Positions 18,542-26,435 of a stretch of 64,000 bases of DNA are shown here, one piece after another. The translations under genes and the position numbers were made by a program. Source of the stretch: Flagellimonas aquimarina (GTDB taxonomy: Bacteria; Bacteroidota; Bacteroidia; Flavobacteriales; Flavobacteriaceae); assembly GCF_003149745.1 (NCBI RefSeq), contig NZ_QGEG01000003.1:189473-253472 (forward strand), in the 5' to 3' direction. The notes beneath the pieces are model-generated. The model saw nothing but the letters and a program-made list of their open reading frames with translations, ran no database searches and was not told where the DNA came from. The number at the start of each line of letters is the position of its first letter. The stretch's first letter is position 1.

Positions 18542-20194
18542 ATGACAGCAAAACAAAAACAAGAAGAATTAGGCAAAACCCTTTGGGACATAGCGAATAA
18601 CCTAAGAGGAGCAATGAACGCAGACGATTTTCGCGATTATATGCTTTCATTCCTCTTTTTAAGGTATTTATCAGATAATTATGAAGCCTCTGTAAAAAAA
18701 GAATTAGGCTCTGATTATCCAACATTAGAAGAAACCGATAAACGTACACCGCTTTCTATTTGGTACAAAGCCAATCCAAACGATGTGGTAGAGTTTGAAA
18801 AGCAAATGCGTAGAAAAGTGCATTATGTTATTGAGCCACAGTATTTATGGAGTAGTATTTCAGAACTTGCACGAACACAGCACGAAGATTTACTGAAAAC
18901 ACTACAAAAAGGGTTTAAATACATAGAAAACGAATCCTTTGAAAGTGCTTTTAAAGGTTTGTTCTCAGAGATTAACCTAGATTCTGAAAAGTTAGGAAAG
19001 AACTACGAAGCTAGAAATAAAAAGCTTTGCACCATCATTCAAAAAATTGCAGAAGGCATACAAGACTTCTCAACGGACAGCGATACGCTTGGAGATGCTT
19101 ATGAATATTTGATTGGTCAATTTGCAGCAGGTTCAGGAAAAAAAGCAGGAGAGTTTTATACACCACAACAATTATCAACCATTTTATCTGAGATAGTGAC
19201 TTTAGATAGTCAAAACCCAAAAGCAGGTAAAAAGAAAAAGATTAATAAAGTACTCGATTTTGCTTGTGGTTCTGGTTCGTTGCTTTTAAACGTAAAGAAT
19301 AAAATTGAAAAAGCAGGTGGTACTTTAAGTAGAATTTATGGACAAGAAAAAAACATAACGACTTACAACTTGGCGAGAATGAATATGCTTCTTCACGGAG
19401 TTAAAGATTCAGAATTCGAGATATTTCACGGAGACACTTTAAAAAATGATTGGGATATTTTAAACGAAATGAATCCAGCAAAGAAAGTTGAATTTGATGC
19501 TATTGTAGCAAATCCGCCTTTTAGTTTACGTTGGGATGCCTCAGAAGCTATGAGTGAAGATTTTCGATTTAAAAATTATGGTTTAGCACCAAAATCAGCG
19601 GCCGATTTTGCATTTCTATTACACGGTTTTCACTTTTTAAGTGAAGAAGGAACAATGGCAATAATTTTACCACACGGAGTTTTATTTAGAGGTGGAGCAG
19701 AATCTCGAATAAGAGAAAAACTACTGAAAGACAACCATATAGACACCGTAATTGGCTTACCTTCTAACCTATTCTTTTCAACAGGAATTCCTGTTTGCAT
19801 ATTGATTTTAAAGAAATGTAAAAAGGAAGATGATGTATTGTTCATAAATGCAAGTGAGCATTATAAGAAAGAGAAACGCCAAAATATTTTAAGAGATGGA
19901 AAAGTAGATGGCGAACTAAAAGAAGGAGAGCCAAATGACATCAAAAAAATTATTGATACCTATCAAAATCGACCAGAAAAAGTGGAGCGATATGCTCGTA
20001 GAGTACCAATGGATGAAATCGTGAAAAACGAGTTTAACCTTAATATTTCTAGATATGTTAGTACAGCGAAACCTGAACCGATAATTGACTTAAAAGAAGT
20101 GAATGAAAAATTGACTGAAATAGAAAAGAAAGCAACTAAGTCATTGAATGAACATAACGAATATTTGAAACAATTAGGACTAAAAACAATATGA
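18542..20194 (+). CDS. hsdM: Type I restriction-modification adenine methyltransferase HsdM
   Basis: N6-adenine methyltransferase subunit (550 aa). The N-terminal HsdM domain (about 8-150) is followed by GEFYTP (203-208), the SAM-binding motif I DFACGSG (239-245) and the catalytic NPPF (324-327), all intact. It starts 9 bp after the PrrC-like gene, making the order XRE-hsdR-hsdS-PrrC-like-hsdM. The modification subunit is last, an order that differs from the M-S-prrC-R layout of the E. coli prr locus. Translation from the operon's distal end makes the upstream controller more relevant to host safety (inference). Confidence 0.96.
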   Translation: MTAKQKQEELGKTLWDIANNLRGAMNADDFRDYMLSFLFLRYLSDNYEASVKKELGSDYPTLEETDKRTPLSIWYKANPNDVVEFEKQMRRKVHYVIEPQYLWSSISELARTQHEDLLKTLQKGFKYIENESFESAFKGLFSEINLDSEKLGKNYEARNKKLCTIIQKIAEGIQDFSTDSDTLGDAYEYLIGQFAAGSGKKAGEFYTPQQLSTILSEIVTLDSQNPKAGKKKKINKVLDFACGSGSLLLNVKNKIEKAGGTLSRIYGQEKNITTYNLARMNMLLHGVKDSEFEIFHGDTLKNDWDILNEMNPAKKVEFDAIVANPPFSLRWDASEAMSEDFRFKNYGLAPKSAADFAFLLHGFHFLSEEGTMAIILPHGVLFRGGAESRIREKLLKDNHIDTVIGLPSNLFFSTGIPVCILILKKCKKEDDVLFINASEHYKKEKRQNILRDGKVDGELKEGEPNDIKKIIDTYQNRPEKVERYARRVPMDEIVKNEFNLNISRYVSTAKPEPIIDLKEVNEKLTEIEKKATKSLNEHNEYLKQLGLKTI

Positions 20195-20217
20195 ACGGAG
20201 GAATAGCCAAAGCTTGT

Positions 20218-20265
20218 TCAAGCACATTTAAAGTTTGCTCGTACCTCACAAATTTAAAAGAGCTT
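20218..20265. repeat. Right copy of the ~48-bp imperfectly palindromic repeat
   Basis: Begins TCAAGCACATTTAAAGTTTG and ends AAATTTAAAAGAGCTT around a CTCGTACCTCAC centre; partner of 12725-12771. It begins 24 bp after the hsdM stop. The two copies bracket the controller and hsd genes precisely. Confidence 0.65.
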
Positions 20266-20302
20266 TCACGCCAACGCTAGCAAGTTTGCGGAAGAAAAGC
20301 CA

Positions 20303-20438
20303 GTGTACAACAATGTATATAAAAAATAGCGGTTTAATCGCTTAAACGAAAGAAAATGAATAAATTAAAGGTCAGTTAAAATTCGAAAAGTTTGTACATA
20401 AAATCCGCTACTTTTCATATACTAGACCGTTGTAGCAC
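20303..20438. repeat. Junction hairpin between the R-M unit and the DUF3885-like unit
   Basis: A long imperfect inverted repeat. The left arm (20303-20335) starts GTGTACAAC and runs through TATATAAAAAATAGCGG. The right arm (20402-20438) contains CCGCTACTTTTCATATA and ends GTTGTAGCAC. The outermost cores of this hairpin differ from each other, but each matches the far end of its own unit exactly: GTGTACAAC with 12691-12699, and GTTGTAGCAC with 21046-21055. No gene is visible in the loop. Confidence 0.6.
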
Positions 20439-20446
20439 ATTAAGAA

Positions 20447-21028
20447 ATGACTGAGAGCGAATTCATAGACTACTGGAACAAAGAATATCCAGAATCGTTA
20501 CCAATCAATCATGAATTGAGATTGATTTATCCTGAACGATGGTTTAGAATTCATAGTCTTCCTGAATCAAAAAGGTATGCTGAATCTTCGGACGAGTACA
20601 AAATCATACTTGACCGTCAAAATCAATTGATTAATGACCTGATTGGAGAAGAATCGGAAGTAGCAATTTCTTTCGGGCTTTACACCAATGACATGACCAA
20701 CGAGAATTACCAACAATTGACTGACTTTGGAGAATTTCTAAAAGTATTGACCATTGACTTGCGTAAGGAAAGACCCGAAGAATATGAAGATGAAATGTAT
20801 TTTGACATTTATGTCAGAACTGAAAATTGGCAAAACGGAAAAAGAGATGAAATTCTCAAGGCAATTGCTGATGATGAAATAAGAGCAATGTTTGTCAGTT
20901 CTTCAAAGAAATGTGTCATATCTCCATATGACGGTGGAGTTGATGTGATTGTTGACTCAACCGAAAAAAGAGATAGTCTGAAGAATAAATACAGTGATTG
21001 GCTTTCTAACCGAGTAGATGGATTGTAA
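20447..21028 (+). CDS. Hypothetical protein, DUF3885-like
   Basis: Soluble acidic protein of 193 aa with no signal peptide or membrane segment. The segment ERWFRIHSLPESKRYAE and the C-terminal stretch VDVIVDSTEKRDSLKNKYSDWL remind me of DUF3885 proteins, but this is from memory and tentative. Function is unknown. The gene starts only 8 bp after the GTTGTAGCAC repeat and ends 17 bp before its inverted partner, so it fills a compact ~0.6-kb unit with almost no other DNA. That layout, and its position next to a defence operon, suggest a mobile single-gene cassette. Confidence 0.65.
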   Translation: MTESEFIDYWNKEYPESLPINHELRLIYPERWFRIHSLPESKRYAESSDEYKIILDRQNQLINDLIGEESEVAISFGLYTNDMTNENYQQLTDFGEFLKVLTIDLRKERPEEYEDEMYFDIYVRTENWQNGKRDEILKAIADDEIRAMFVSSSKKCVISPYDGGVDVIVDSTEKRDSLKNKYSDWLSNRVDGL

Positions 21029-21045
21029 AAGAAAAAACATAAAAC

Positions 21046-21055
21046 GTGCTACAAC
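21046..21055 (+). repeat. Right inverted end of the DUF3885-like unit
   Basis: GTGCTACAAC, exact reverse complement of 20429-20438. The DNA to its right (AATGGCTATAA) resembles the DNA right of the R-M unit's end (AATGTATATAA). The following 21056-21228 holds no recognisable gene and perhaps a decayed second arm (GTTGAGTGC at about 21134). Confidence 0.5.
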
Positions 21056-21228
21056 AATGGCTATAAGTAATTGCTTGTTCTAGCCTACTTCTGAAAGTCC
21101 TCATGGATTTTCAGTTTGGTTTGTACTTGCAAAGTTGAGTGCTAAACCACACAATTAATCATCCAATCGTTGGACTACCTTCAGCTAAAGCTGACTTTTG
21201 CTTAACTTGTTCTAATAGAAATTTTGGC

Positions 21229-22038
21229 ATGAACTTAGACATCCTTCAACAACCTTTCCCTTTAAACAAGGCACAAATAGATTTTTATAAGCAAAATGCC
21301 TTTATAAAAATCAAAGAAGTACTGCCCCCAAAAGTGCTTGCCCATATCAACAATGTAATATCCGACAAAGTGGACGAATTGAACACCCAAACCACTGCCC
21401 TTGATGAGCGTGATACCTATGGTAAGGCTTTTTTACAAATTTTTAATCTATGGACCCAAGATGAACAGATCAAAGAAATTATGTTCAGCAAGCGATTGGC
21501 CCAATTAGCTTCTGACCTTATGGAAGTAGGTGGTGTGCGCATGTACCATGACCAAGCTCTTTTTAAGGAAGGTGGTGGTGGCATAACACCTTGGCATGCC
21601 GATCAGTATTATTGGCCATTGTCCACAGAAAAAGTCATTACCGCCTGGATTCCCTTGCAGGGAGTACCCATGGAAATGGGTCCACTTGAATTTGCCGCTG
21701 GCAGTCAAAACATTTTAACAGGAAGGGATTTATCCATAAGCGATGAAAGCGAAACTTTGATTGGAGAAAAATTGCGTTTGACAGATTGCAACAAAATATC
21801 TGAACCCTTTGATATTGGGGAAATCAGTTTTCATTCTGGATGGATTTTCCACCGGGCAGGCGCCAACACCACCGATCAAACCCGAAAAGTGATGACCGCC
21901 ATTTATATGGACAAGGATATGATTTTAAAAGAACCGGAAAACGATGGCCAAACAAATGACTGGAAAACATGGTGCCCGGGCGTGAAAATTGGTTCAATCA
22001 TCGATTCTCATCTAAACCCCATTCTTTTTGAACGATAA
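21229..22038 (+). CDS. Phytanoyl-CoA dioxygenase (PhyH) family protein
   Basis: Fe(II)/2-oxoglutarate-dependent dioxygenase of 269 aa. The iron-binding HxD is in TPWHADQYYWP and the distal His in GWIFHRAGANTT, followed by RKVMTAIYM, whose Arg would hold 2-oxoglutarate. The substrate is unknown; many bacterial members act on small metabolites rather than phytanoyl-CoA. The ATG at 21229 (MNLDILQQPF) is chosen. The frame stays open to a GTG at 21139, but those 30 codons run through repeat-derived intergenic DNA and look non-coding. Confidence 0.85.
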   Translation: MNLDILQQPFPLNKAQIDFYKQNAFIKIKEVLPPKVLAHINNVISDKVDELNTQTTALDERDTYGKAFLQIFNLWTQDEQIKEIMFSKRLAQLASDLMEVGGVRMYHDQALFKEGGGGITPWHADQYYWPLSTEKVITAWIPLQGVPMEMGPLEFAAGSQNILTGRDLSISDESETLIGEKLRLTDCNKISEPFDIGEISFHSGWIFHRAGANTTDQTRKVMTAIYMDKDMILKEPENDGQTNDWKTWCPGVKIGSIIDSHLNPILFER

Positions 22039-22122
22039 AGCATACTTGGAATCCCGTGGCTTTAGAGTGATTACATCAGTCAAGAAAAGCTACAGATAGT
22101 ATCCCCGCATTTAAATTTTAAT

Positions 22123-22150
22123 AAAAAACACCCAAGCTTTCACTTGGGTG
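22123..22150 (-). terminator. Rho-independent terminator of the repeat lipoprotein gene
   Basis: Minus-strand stem CACCCAAG / CTTGGGTG with a 6-nt loop followed by TTTTTT, 49 bp past the stop codon of the downstream-facing gene. It may also slow the convergent PhyH transcript. Confidence 0.8.
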
Positions 22151-22198
22151 CCAAACAAACAATTAAACAAAGTCACTTCTTTTCTTTTTCATGTTTGC

Positions 22199-23950
22199 TT
22201 AATGTGGAAGTTCCCTAGTCACTTTTATTGAGTTGGAAAGTGCATAAAATCCATCCAAATCAGCAACATTATTTCCTGCATCCAATCCATTTAAGCCTTC
22301 TTCATAGGTAATATGCCAGATAAAACAAACTCCAACACCGGCGGCATCAAAATCAACACCTTCTACAGCATCAATTGTTGGGGGCAAGCCCAATATGTTG
22401 TTTTTGTCATCTGTAATTACCCAACGCTGCTTTGTACCGGTCAAATTGGTGTCATCCAGATAGATTCCGCTCACCATATCGGGGGTACCATCCACCTTGA
22501 AAGTGAAAGGTCCACCAGAAATTATACCTGCATTCAACGGGTTTCTATTGACCACCACAAAATTGGAAAGGTCAAAATTACCAGACAGGTCGTTCAGGTT
22601 CTGTCCACCTTCCAGTCCAGATAATTCTCCCGAATAAGTCAAATGAAATATATAACAAGAACCTACACCAGCTCCATCAAAATCAACCCCTTTTACAGCC
22701 TCCAAAGTTGGGGGAATCCCCAAAATATTTTTAGAATCATCGGTAATCACATAGGTCTGCGCTTCACCGGTAAGTTCTGTATCATCTAGGGCAACGGTGC
22801 TCACCATATCTGGTGTGCCGTCCACAACAAAGTTGTAAGGTCCTCCAGATAGCGTTCCAGCATTTAATGCATTTCTATTGACCACCACAAAGTTGGAAAG
22901 AGCAAAATTACCGGACAGGTCGTTCAGGTTCTGTCCACCTTCCAACCCAGCCAGCTCGCCCGAGTAGCTCAAATGAAAGATGTAACAAGAGCCTACACCT
23001 GCTCCATCAAAATCAACACCTTTTACTGCTTCCAAAGTCGGAGGGATTCCCAAAATGTTTTTGGAATCATCGGTAATTACATAGGTCTGTGCAGCACCGT
23101 TAAGTTCTGAGTCATCCAAGGTAATGGAGCTTACCATATCTGGTGTTCCATCAACTACAAAATTGTATGGGCCTCCAGATAGGGTTCCTGCATTTAATGC
23201 ATTTCTATTGACCACAACAAAGTTGGAAAGGGCAAAATTACCGGATAGGTCGTTCAAGTTTTGTCCACCTTCCAGTCCAGATAATTCTCCTGAATAAGTT
23301 AAATGAAAGATATAACAAGAACCTACGCCGGCTCCATCAAAATCAACACCTTTCACCGCTTCCAAAGTTGGAGGGATTCCCAAAATGTTTTTAGAATCGT
23401 CCGTGATCACATAGGTCTGTGCATCACCATTGACCATTGAATCGTCCAAGGCAATGGCACTCACCATATCTGGTGTACCGTCCACCACAAAATTGTATGG
23501 ACCACCCGACAACATTCCTGCATTTAAACCATTTCTGGTAACAGTCAGTGAATTGGAAAGGTCATAATCACCAGCTAGGCCGCTTGTATTTAAACCAGCT
23601 TCCAAGCCTTGAAGACCATCTTCATAAACAATATGCCATATGAGGCACACTCCTGCGCCCGCTTCATCAAAATCCACTCCCTCCACAGCTGCCAATGTAG
23701 GTGGAAGTCCTAAAATATTTCCGGCATCATCTGTAATTACATATCCTCTATTACTACCAACTAGGTCATTGGCATCTAAGGTAATTCCGCTTACCATATC
23801 CGGTGTTCCATCAACGGTAAAGGTAAAAGGGCCTCCAGATAGGATTCCTGCATCTAGTACGATAGGAGTATCGTCATCTGTATCTCCTTTGCAGGAAACC
23901 AGTACTATTGAGATGCCCAATAGCATCAATAATGATTTTAAGTTGCTCAT
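22199..23950 (-). CDS. Lipoprotein with five tandem 110-residue repeats
   Basis: A 583-aa exported lipoprotein. The signal peptide ends in a lipobox at VLVSC (Cys20), followed by an Asp-rich stretch. The rest is five direct repeats of 110 residues, starting near residues 32, 142, 252, 362 and 472. Each has SGGP(F/Y)xFxVDGTPDMVS, then a (Y/W)VITDD..NILG(L/I)PPT block, GVDFD.AG.G.C.I(F/W)H and a Gly/Leu-rich end. Repeats 2-4 are almost identical; 1 and 5 differ and resemble each other. The module looks like an Ig-like or beta-rich surface domain seen in secreted Bacteroidota proteins, but I cannot name it. Each repeat keeps one Cys. Surface adhesion or binding is only a guess. Confidence 0.8.
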   Translation of the reverse strand: MSNLKSLLMLLGISIVLVSCKGDTDDDTPIVLDAGILSGGPFTFTVDGTPDMVSGITLDANDLVGSNRGYVITDDAGNILGLPPTLAAVEGVDFDEAGAGVCLIWHIVYEDGLQGLEAGLNTSGLAGDYDLSNSLTVTRNGLNAGMLSGGPYNFVVDGTPDMVSAIALDDSMVNGDAQTYVITDDSKNILGIPPTLEAVKGVDFDGAGVGSCYIFHLTYSGELSGLEGGQNLNDLSGNFALSNFVVVNRNALNAGTLSGGPYNFVVDGTPDMVSSITLDDSELNGAAQTYVITDDSKNILGIPPTLEAVKGVDFDGAGVGSCYIFHLSYSGELAGLEGGQNLNDLSGNFALSNFVVVNRNALNAGTLSGGPYNFVVDGTPDMVSTVALDDTELTGEAQTYVITDDSKNILGIPPTLEAVKGVDFDGAGVGSCYIFHLTYSGELSGLEGGQNLNDLSGNFDLSNFVVVNRNPLNAGIISGGPFTFKVDGTPDMVSGIYLDDTNLTGTKQRWVITDDKNNILGLPPTIDAVEGVDFDAAGVGVCFIWHITYEEGLNGLDAGNNVADLDGFYALSNSIKVTRELPH

Positions 23951-24176
23951 TTTCGTGTGTTTTTAAATTGTTCCACAAATGAAGGGTGAAGTTGTTGCAG
24001 AAGTATCACATAAAAATCAAAATTCATTACGTACTGATTATCAGTCAATTATTATAAAAACATAGCCTTTTTGTAAAGATTTTATCAAAAAACGGACTTC
24101 TTAAGAAGTATACTATCAAAAATTTATAGGAAACGGTGAACTTTCCGTGATACTTTACCTTTTAATTCGTTGCGTC

Positions 24177-24890
24177 ATGAAAAAAGTTTTGATTGTTGAG
24201 GATGATATTGAGATCATTCGTCTTTTAGAAATACACCTTAAAGACTTGGGGTGTCAGGTTTTAACCGCCAATAGAGGTGATGTTGGGCTTAGAAAGGCAA
24301 TCAATGAAAATCCGGATCTTGTTATACTTGATGTAATGCTTCCTGAAATGGACGGAATTGAAATCTGCCAAAAGATCAGGGCAAACAACATTAAATCACC
24401 AATCATGATGCTTACTGCCCGTTCTGAAGAAATTGATAAAGTATTGGGGTTAGAAGTAGGCGCTGACGATTATTTGACCAAACCCTTTAGTGTTAGAGAG
24501 TTTATAGCACGGGTAAAAGCCATTTTTAGAAGGCAAAAGATGGATATTGTGGAACCTTCATCAGAAAAAAATGCCAAACTGATGGAGTTTGACATACTTT
24601 CCATAGATATAGATATGCGCAAAGTGCTTCTAGATGGCAAAAAAATAGAGCTTTCTCCCAAAGAATTTGAACTCTTGGTCCTTTTGTCCTCTAACCCAGG
24701 TAAAAGCTATGACCGAACAAAATTACTGAACATGATTTGGGGGTATGATTTTAAAGGGTATGAGCACACAGTAAACTCTCATATTAATCGCCTACGTTCC
24801 AAAATTGAACCAGATATGAGCAATCCCAAATTTATTCTGACCACATGGGGAGTAGGATACAAGTTTAATGAAGAGCTTATGGAAGCCTAA
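24177..24890 (+). CDS. OmpR/PhoB-family response regulator
   Basis: DNA-binding response regulator of 237 aa. The receiver domain has the acidic pocket VEDD (8-10), the phospho-acceptor Asp52 in VILDVMLPEMDG, and the LTKPF lysine near residue 102. The C-terminal winged helix (about 138-235) ends in the typical VNSHINRLRSKIE ... TTWGVGYKF. The histidine kinase gene follows 14 bp later. I use the ATG at 24177 (MKKVLIVEDD); an earlier ATG at 24147 would add ten residues that do not fit the fold. Confidence 0.93.
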   Translation: MKKVLIVEDDIEIIRLLEIHLKDLGCQVLTANRGDVGLRKAINENPDLVILDVMLPEMDGIEICQKIRANNIKSPIMMLTARSEEIDKVLGLEVGADDYLTKPFSVREFIARVKAIFRRQKMDIVEPSSEKNAKLMEFDILSIDIDMRKVLLDGKKIELSPKEFELLVLLSSNPGKSYDRTKLLNMIWGYDFKGYEHTVNSHINRLRSKIEPDMSNPKFILTTWGVGYKFNEELMEA

Positions 24891-24904
24891 CCAAACCGCC
24901 GAAC

Positions 24905-26398
24905 ATGAAAAACAACATACTTTCTGTTAGATTTATCCTAAAACTCAGCCTGTCGTTCCTTGCTATTCTATTGCTTGCTGGTATTGGATACACCATTACC
25001 TCCATCTATTTGTCCAACAAATATTTTTACGAGACCACGCAACGTTTGCATGCTAATCTAGCACAAGACCTTATTGAAGAAAAATTTAAGGACACGCACC
25101 CTTTTGATTCTACCGGAACGGTGAACAAAGCACTTTTTGGGGACATTATGCACGATATGATGGCCGTGAACCGTGCCATAGAAGTATATCTACTGGATAA
25201 TTCTGGAAATGTACAGTACTCGGTTGTTCTTGATCATGACGCCCCTGAAACAAAACAGAAAAAGGTTAATCTAGACCCCATAAAAAAGTTCATTAATGAA
25301 AAAGGCACTAGTTATACGCTAGGCGATGACCCTAAAGATTTATCCAAACAAACTATTTTTTCAGCGGCCCATTTTAAGAAGGATGGCCATGAAGGATATG
25401 TTTATATAATTCTGGCCGGGGAAGATTTTTTGGCAACACGCAGCGATTTGTTCAATAGCTATTTTATGCGCTTGGGTCTTGGAGGCTCAGTATTGACCCT
25501 AATTTTTGCCACCCTTTTGGGTTTACTGGCCATTTGGTACCTCACAAGAAGCTTAAGGAAGATCATCTATGCTGCAAAACGTTTTCAACAAGGTGATTTA
25601 GAGTACCGGATTGAAAATGCCGAAAAAACAGATTTGTCCAATGTTGCGAGTACCTACAACAGTATGGCAGACACCATTCTATCCGATATTGAAAAAATAA
25701 AGTCTGTTGAACAATTAAGACAGGAATTGATTGCAAATATTTCTCACGATCTACGTACACCACTATCCATAATACAAGGCTATATTGAAACACTCCACAT
25801 GAAAAACGATGAACTTTCTGCAGAGGAACGGGCCCAATATCTAAAAACCGTTACCCGCAGTAGTGAACGTCTTTCCAAGTTGGTCTCCCAGCTTTTTGAA
25901 TATTCAAAGCTGGAGGCCAACCAAATTCAGCCAGAAAAAGAACCCTTTTTAATCAGTGAACTGGCCAACGACATTCACAGAAACTATTCGTTGTTGGCAG
26001 AACAAAAGAATATTGACCTGAAATTGTCCATGGCAGATAGCGTTCCATTGGTTTTTGCCGATATTTCCTTGGTTGAGAGGGCTATTCAAAATTTAATGGA
26101 CAATGCACTAAAGTTCACCCCAGAAGGTGGTGAGGTCACTGTGAAAATTGAATCGGAAAATGACCATGTTGAAGTTATAATACAAGATTCCGGTCCAGGA
26201 ATTAAAAAAGACAATCAAGCATTGATTTTTGAACGTTATCGCCAAACCAAAGCTGGGGAACAAAAGGAAGGCGCTGGCCTGGGTCTAGCAATTGTAAAGA
26301 AAATCATAGAAATTCATGATAGTAAAATCAAGGTTTTCAGTAAACCAAATGAAGGCACTTCTTTTAGTTTTAGCCTTCCGGTTTATGCGGTAAACTAA
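24905..26398 (+). CDS. Sensor histidine kinase with extracytoplasmic sensor and HAMP
   Basis: Membrane histidine kinase of 497 aa. TM1 is at about 11-33, a periplasmic sensor region of ~155 residues follows, and TM2 is at about 192-213. A HAMP linker leads to the HisKA domain with the phospho-His281 in ANISHDLRTPLSIIQGY. The ATPase domain shows the N-box QNLMDNALKFTPEGG, the G1 box DSGPGI and G2 GAGLGLAIVKKI. It partners the response regulator just upstream. The signal is unknown. The ergothioneine genes start 37 bp downstream on the same strand and could be read through, which would hint at a redox- or stress-related role (inference). Confidence 0.93.
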   Translation: MKNNILSVRFILKLSLSFLAILLLAGIGYTITSIYLSNKYFYETTQRLHANLAQDLIEEKFKDTHPFDSTGTVNKALFGDIMHDMMAVNRAIEVYLLDNSGNVQYSVVLDHDAPETKQKKVNLDPIKKFINEKGTSYTLGDDPKDLSKQTIFSAAHFKKDGHEGYVYIILAGEDFLATRSDLFNSYFMRLGLGGSVLTLIFATLLGLLAIWYLTRSLRKIIYAAKRFQQGDLEYRIENAEKTDLSNVASTYNSMADTILSDIEKIKSVEQLRQELIANISHDLRTPLSIIQGYIETLHMKNDELSAEERAQYLKTVTRSSERLSKLVSQLFEYSKLEANQIQPEKEPFLISELANDIHRNYSLLAEQKNIDLKLSMADSVPLVFADISLVERAIQNLMDNALKFTPEGGEVTVKIESENDHVEVIIQDSGPGIKKDNQALIFERYRQTKAGEQKEGAGLGLAIVKKIIEIHDSKIKVFSKPNEGTSFSFSLPVYAVN

Positions 26399-26435
26399 GT
26401 CATTATTCTTTATCTTTAAGGTGTAAAATGTTTCT

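Noticed and set aside
13067..20194. Inactivated or frameshifted R-M genes
   Set aside because: All catalytic motifs and frames of hsdR, hsdS and hsdM are intact.
20303..21055. Classical integron cassette with attC sites
   Set aside because: The inverted ends do not fit GTTRRRY/RYYYAAC and no IntI is present, so I describe them only as cassette-like.
21139..21228. GTG-initiated N-terminal extension of the PhyH gene
   Set aside because: The 30 extra codons lie in repeat-derived DNA and do not fit the family start; the ATG at 21229 does.
22500..23520. CRISPR-like array from repeated DNA
   Set aside because: The period is about 330 bp, in frame and coding; it is a protein repeat, not a CRISPR.
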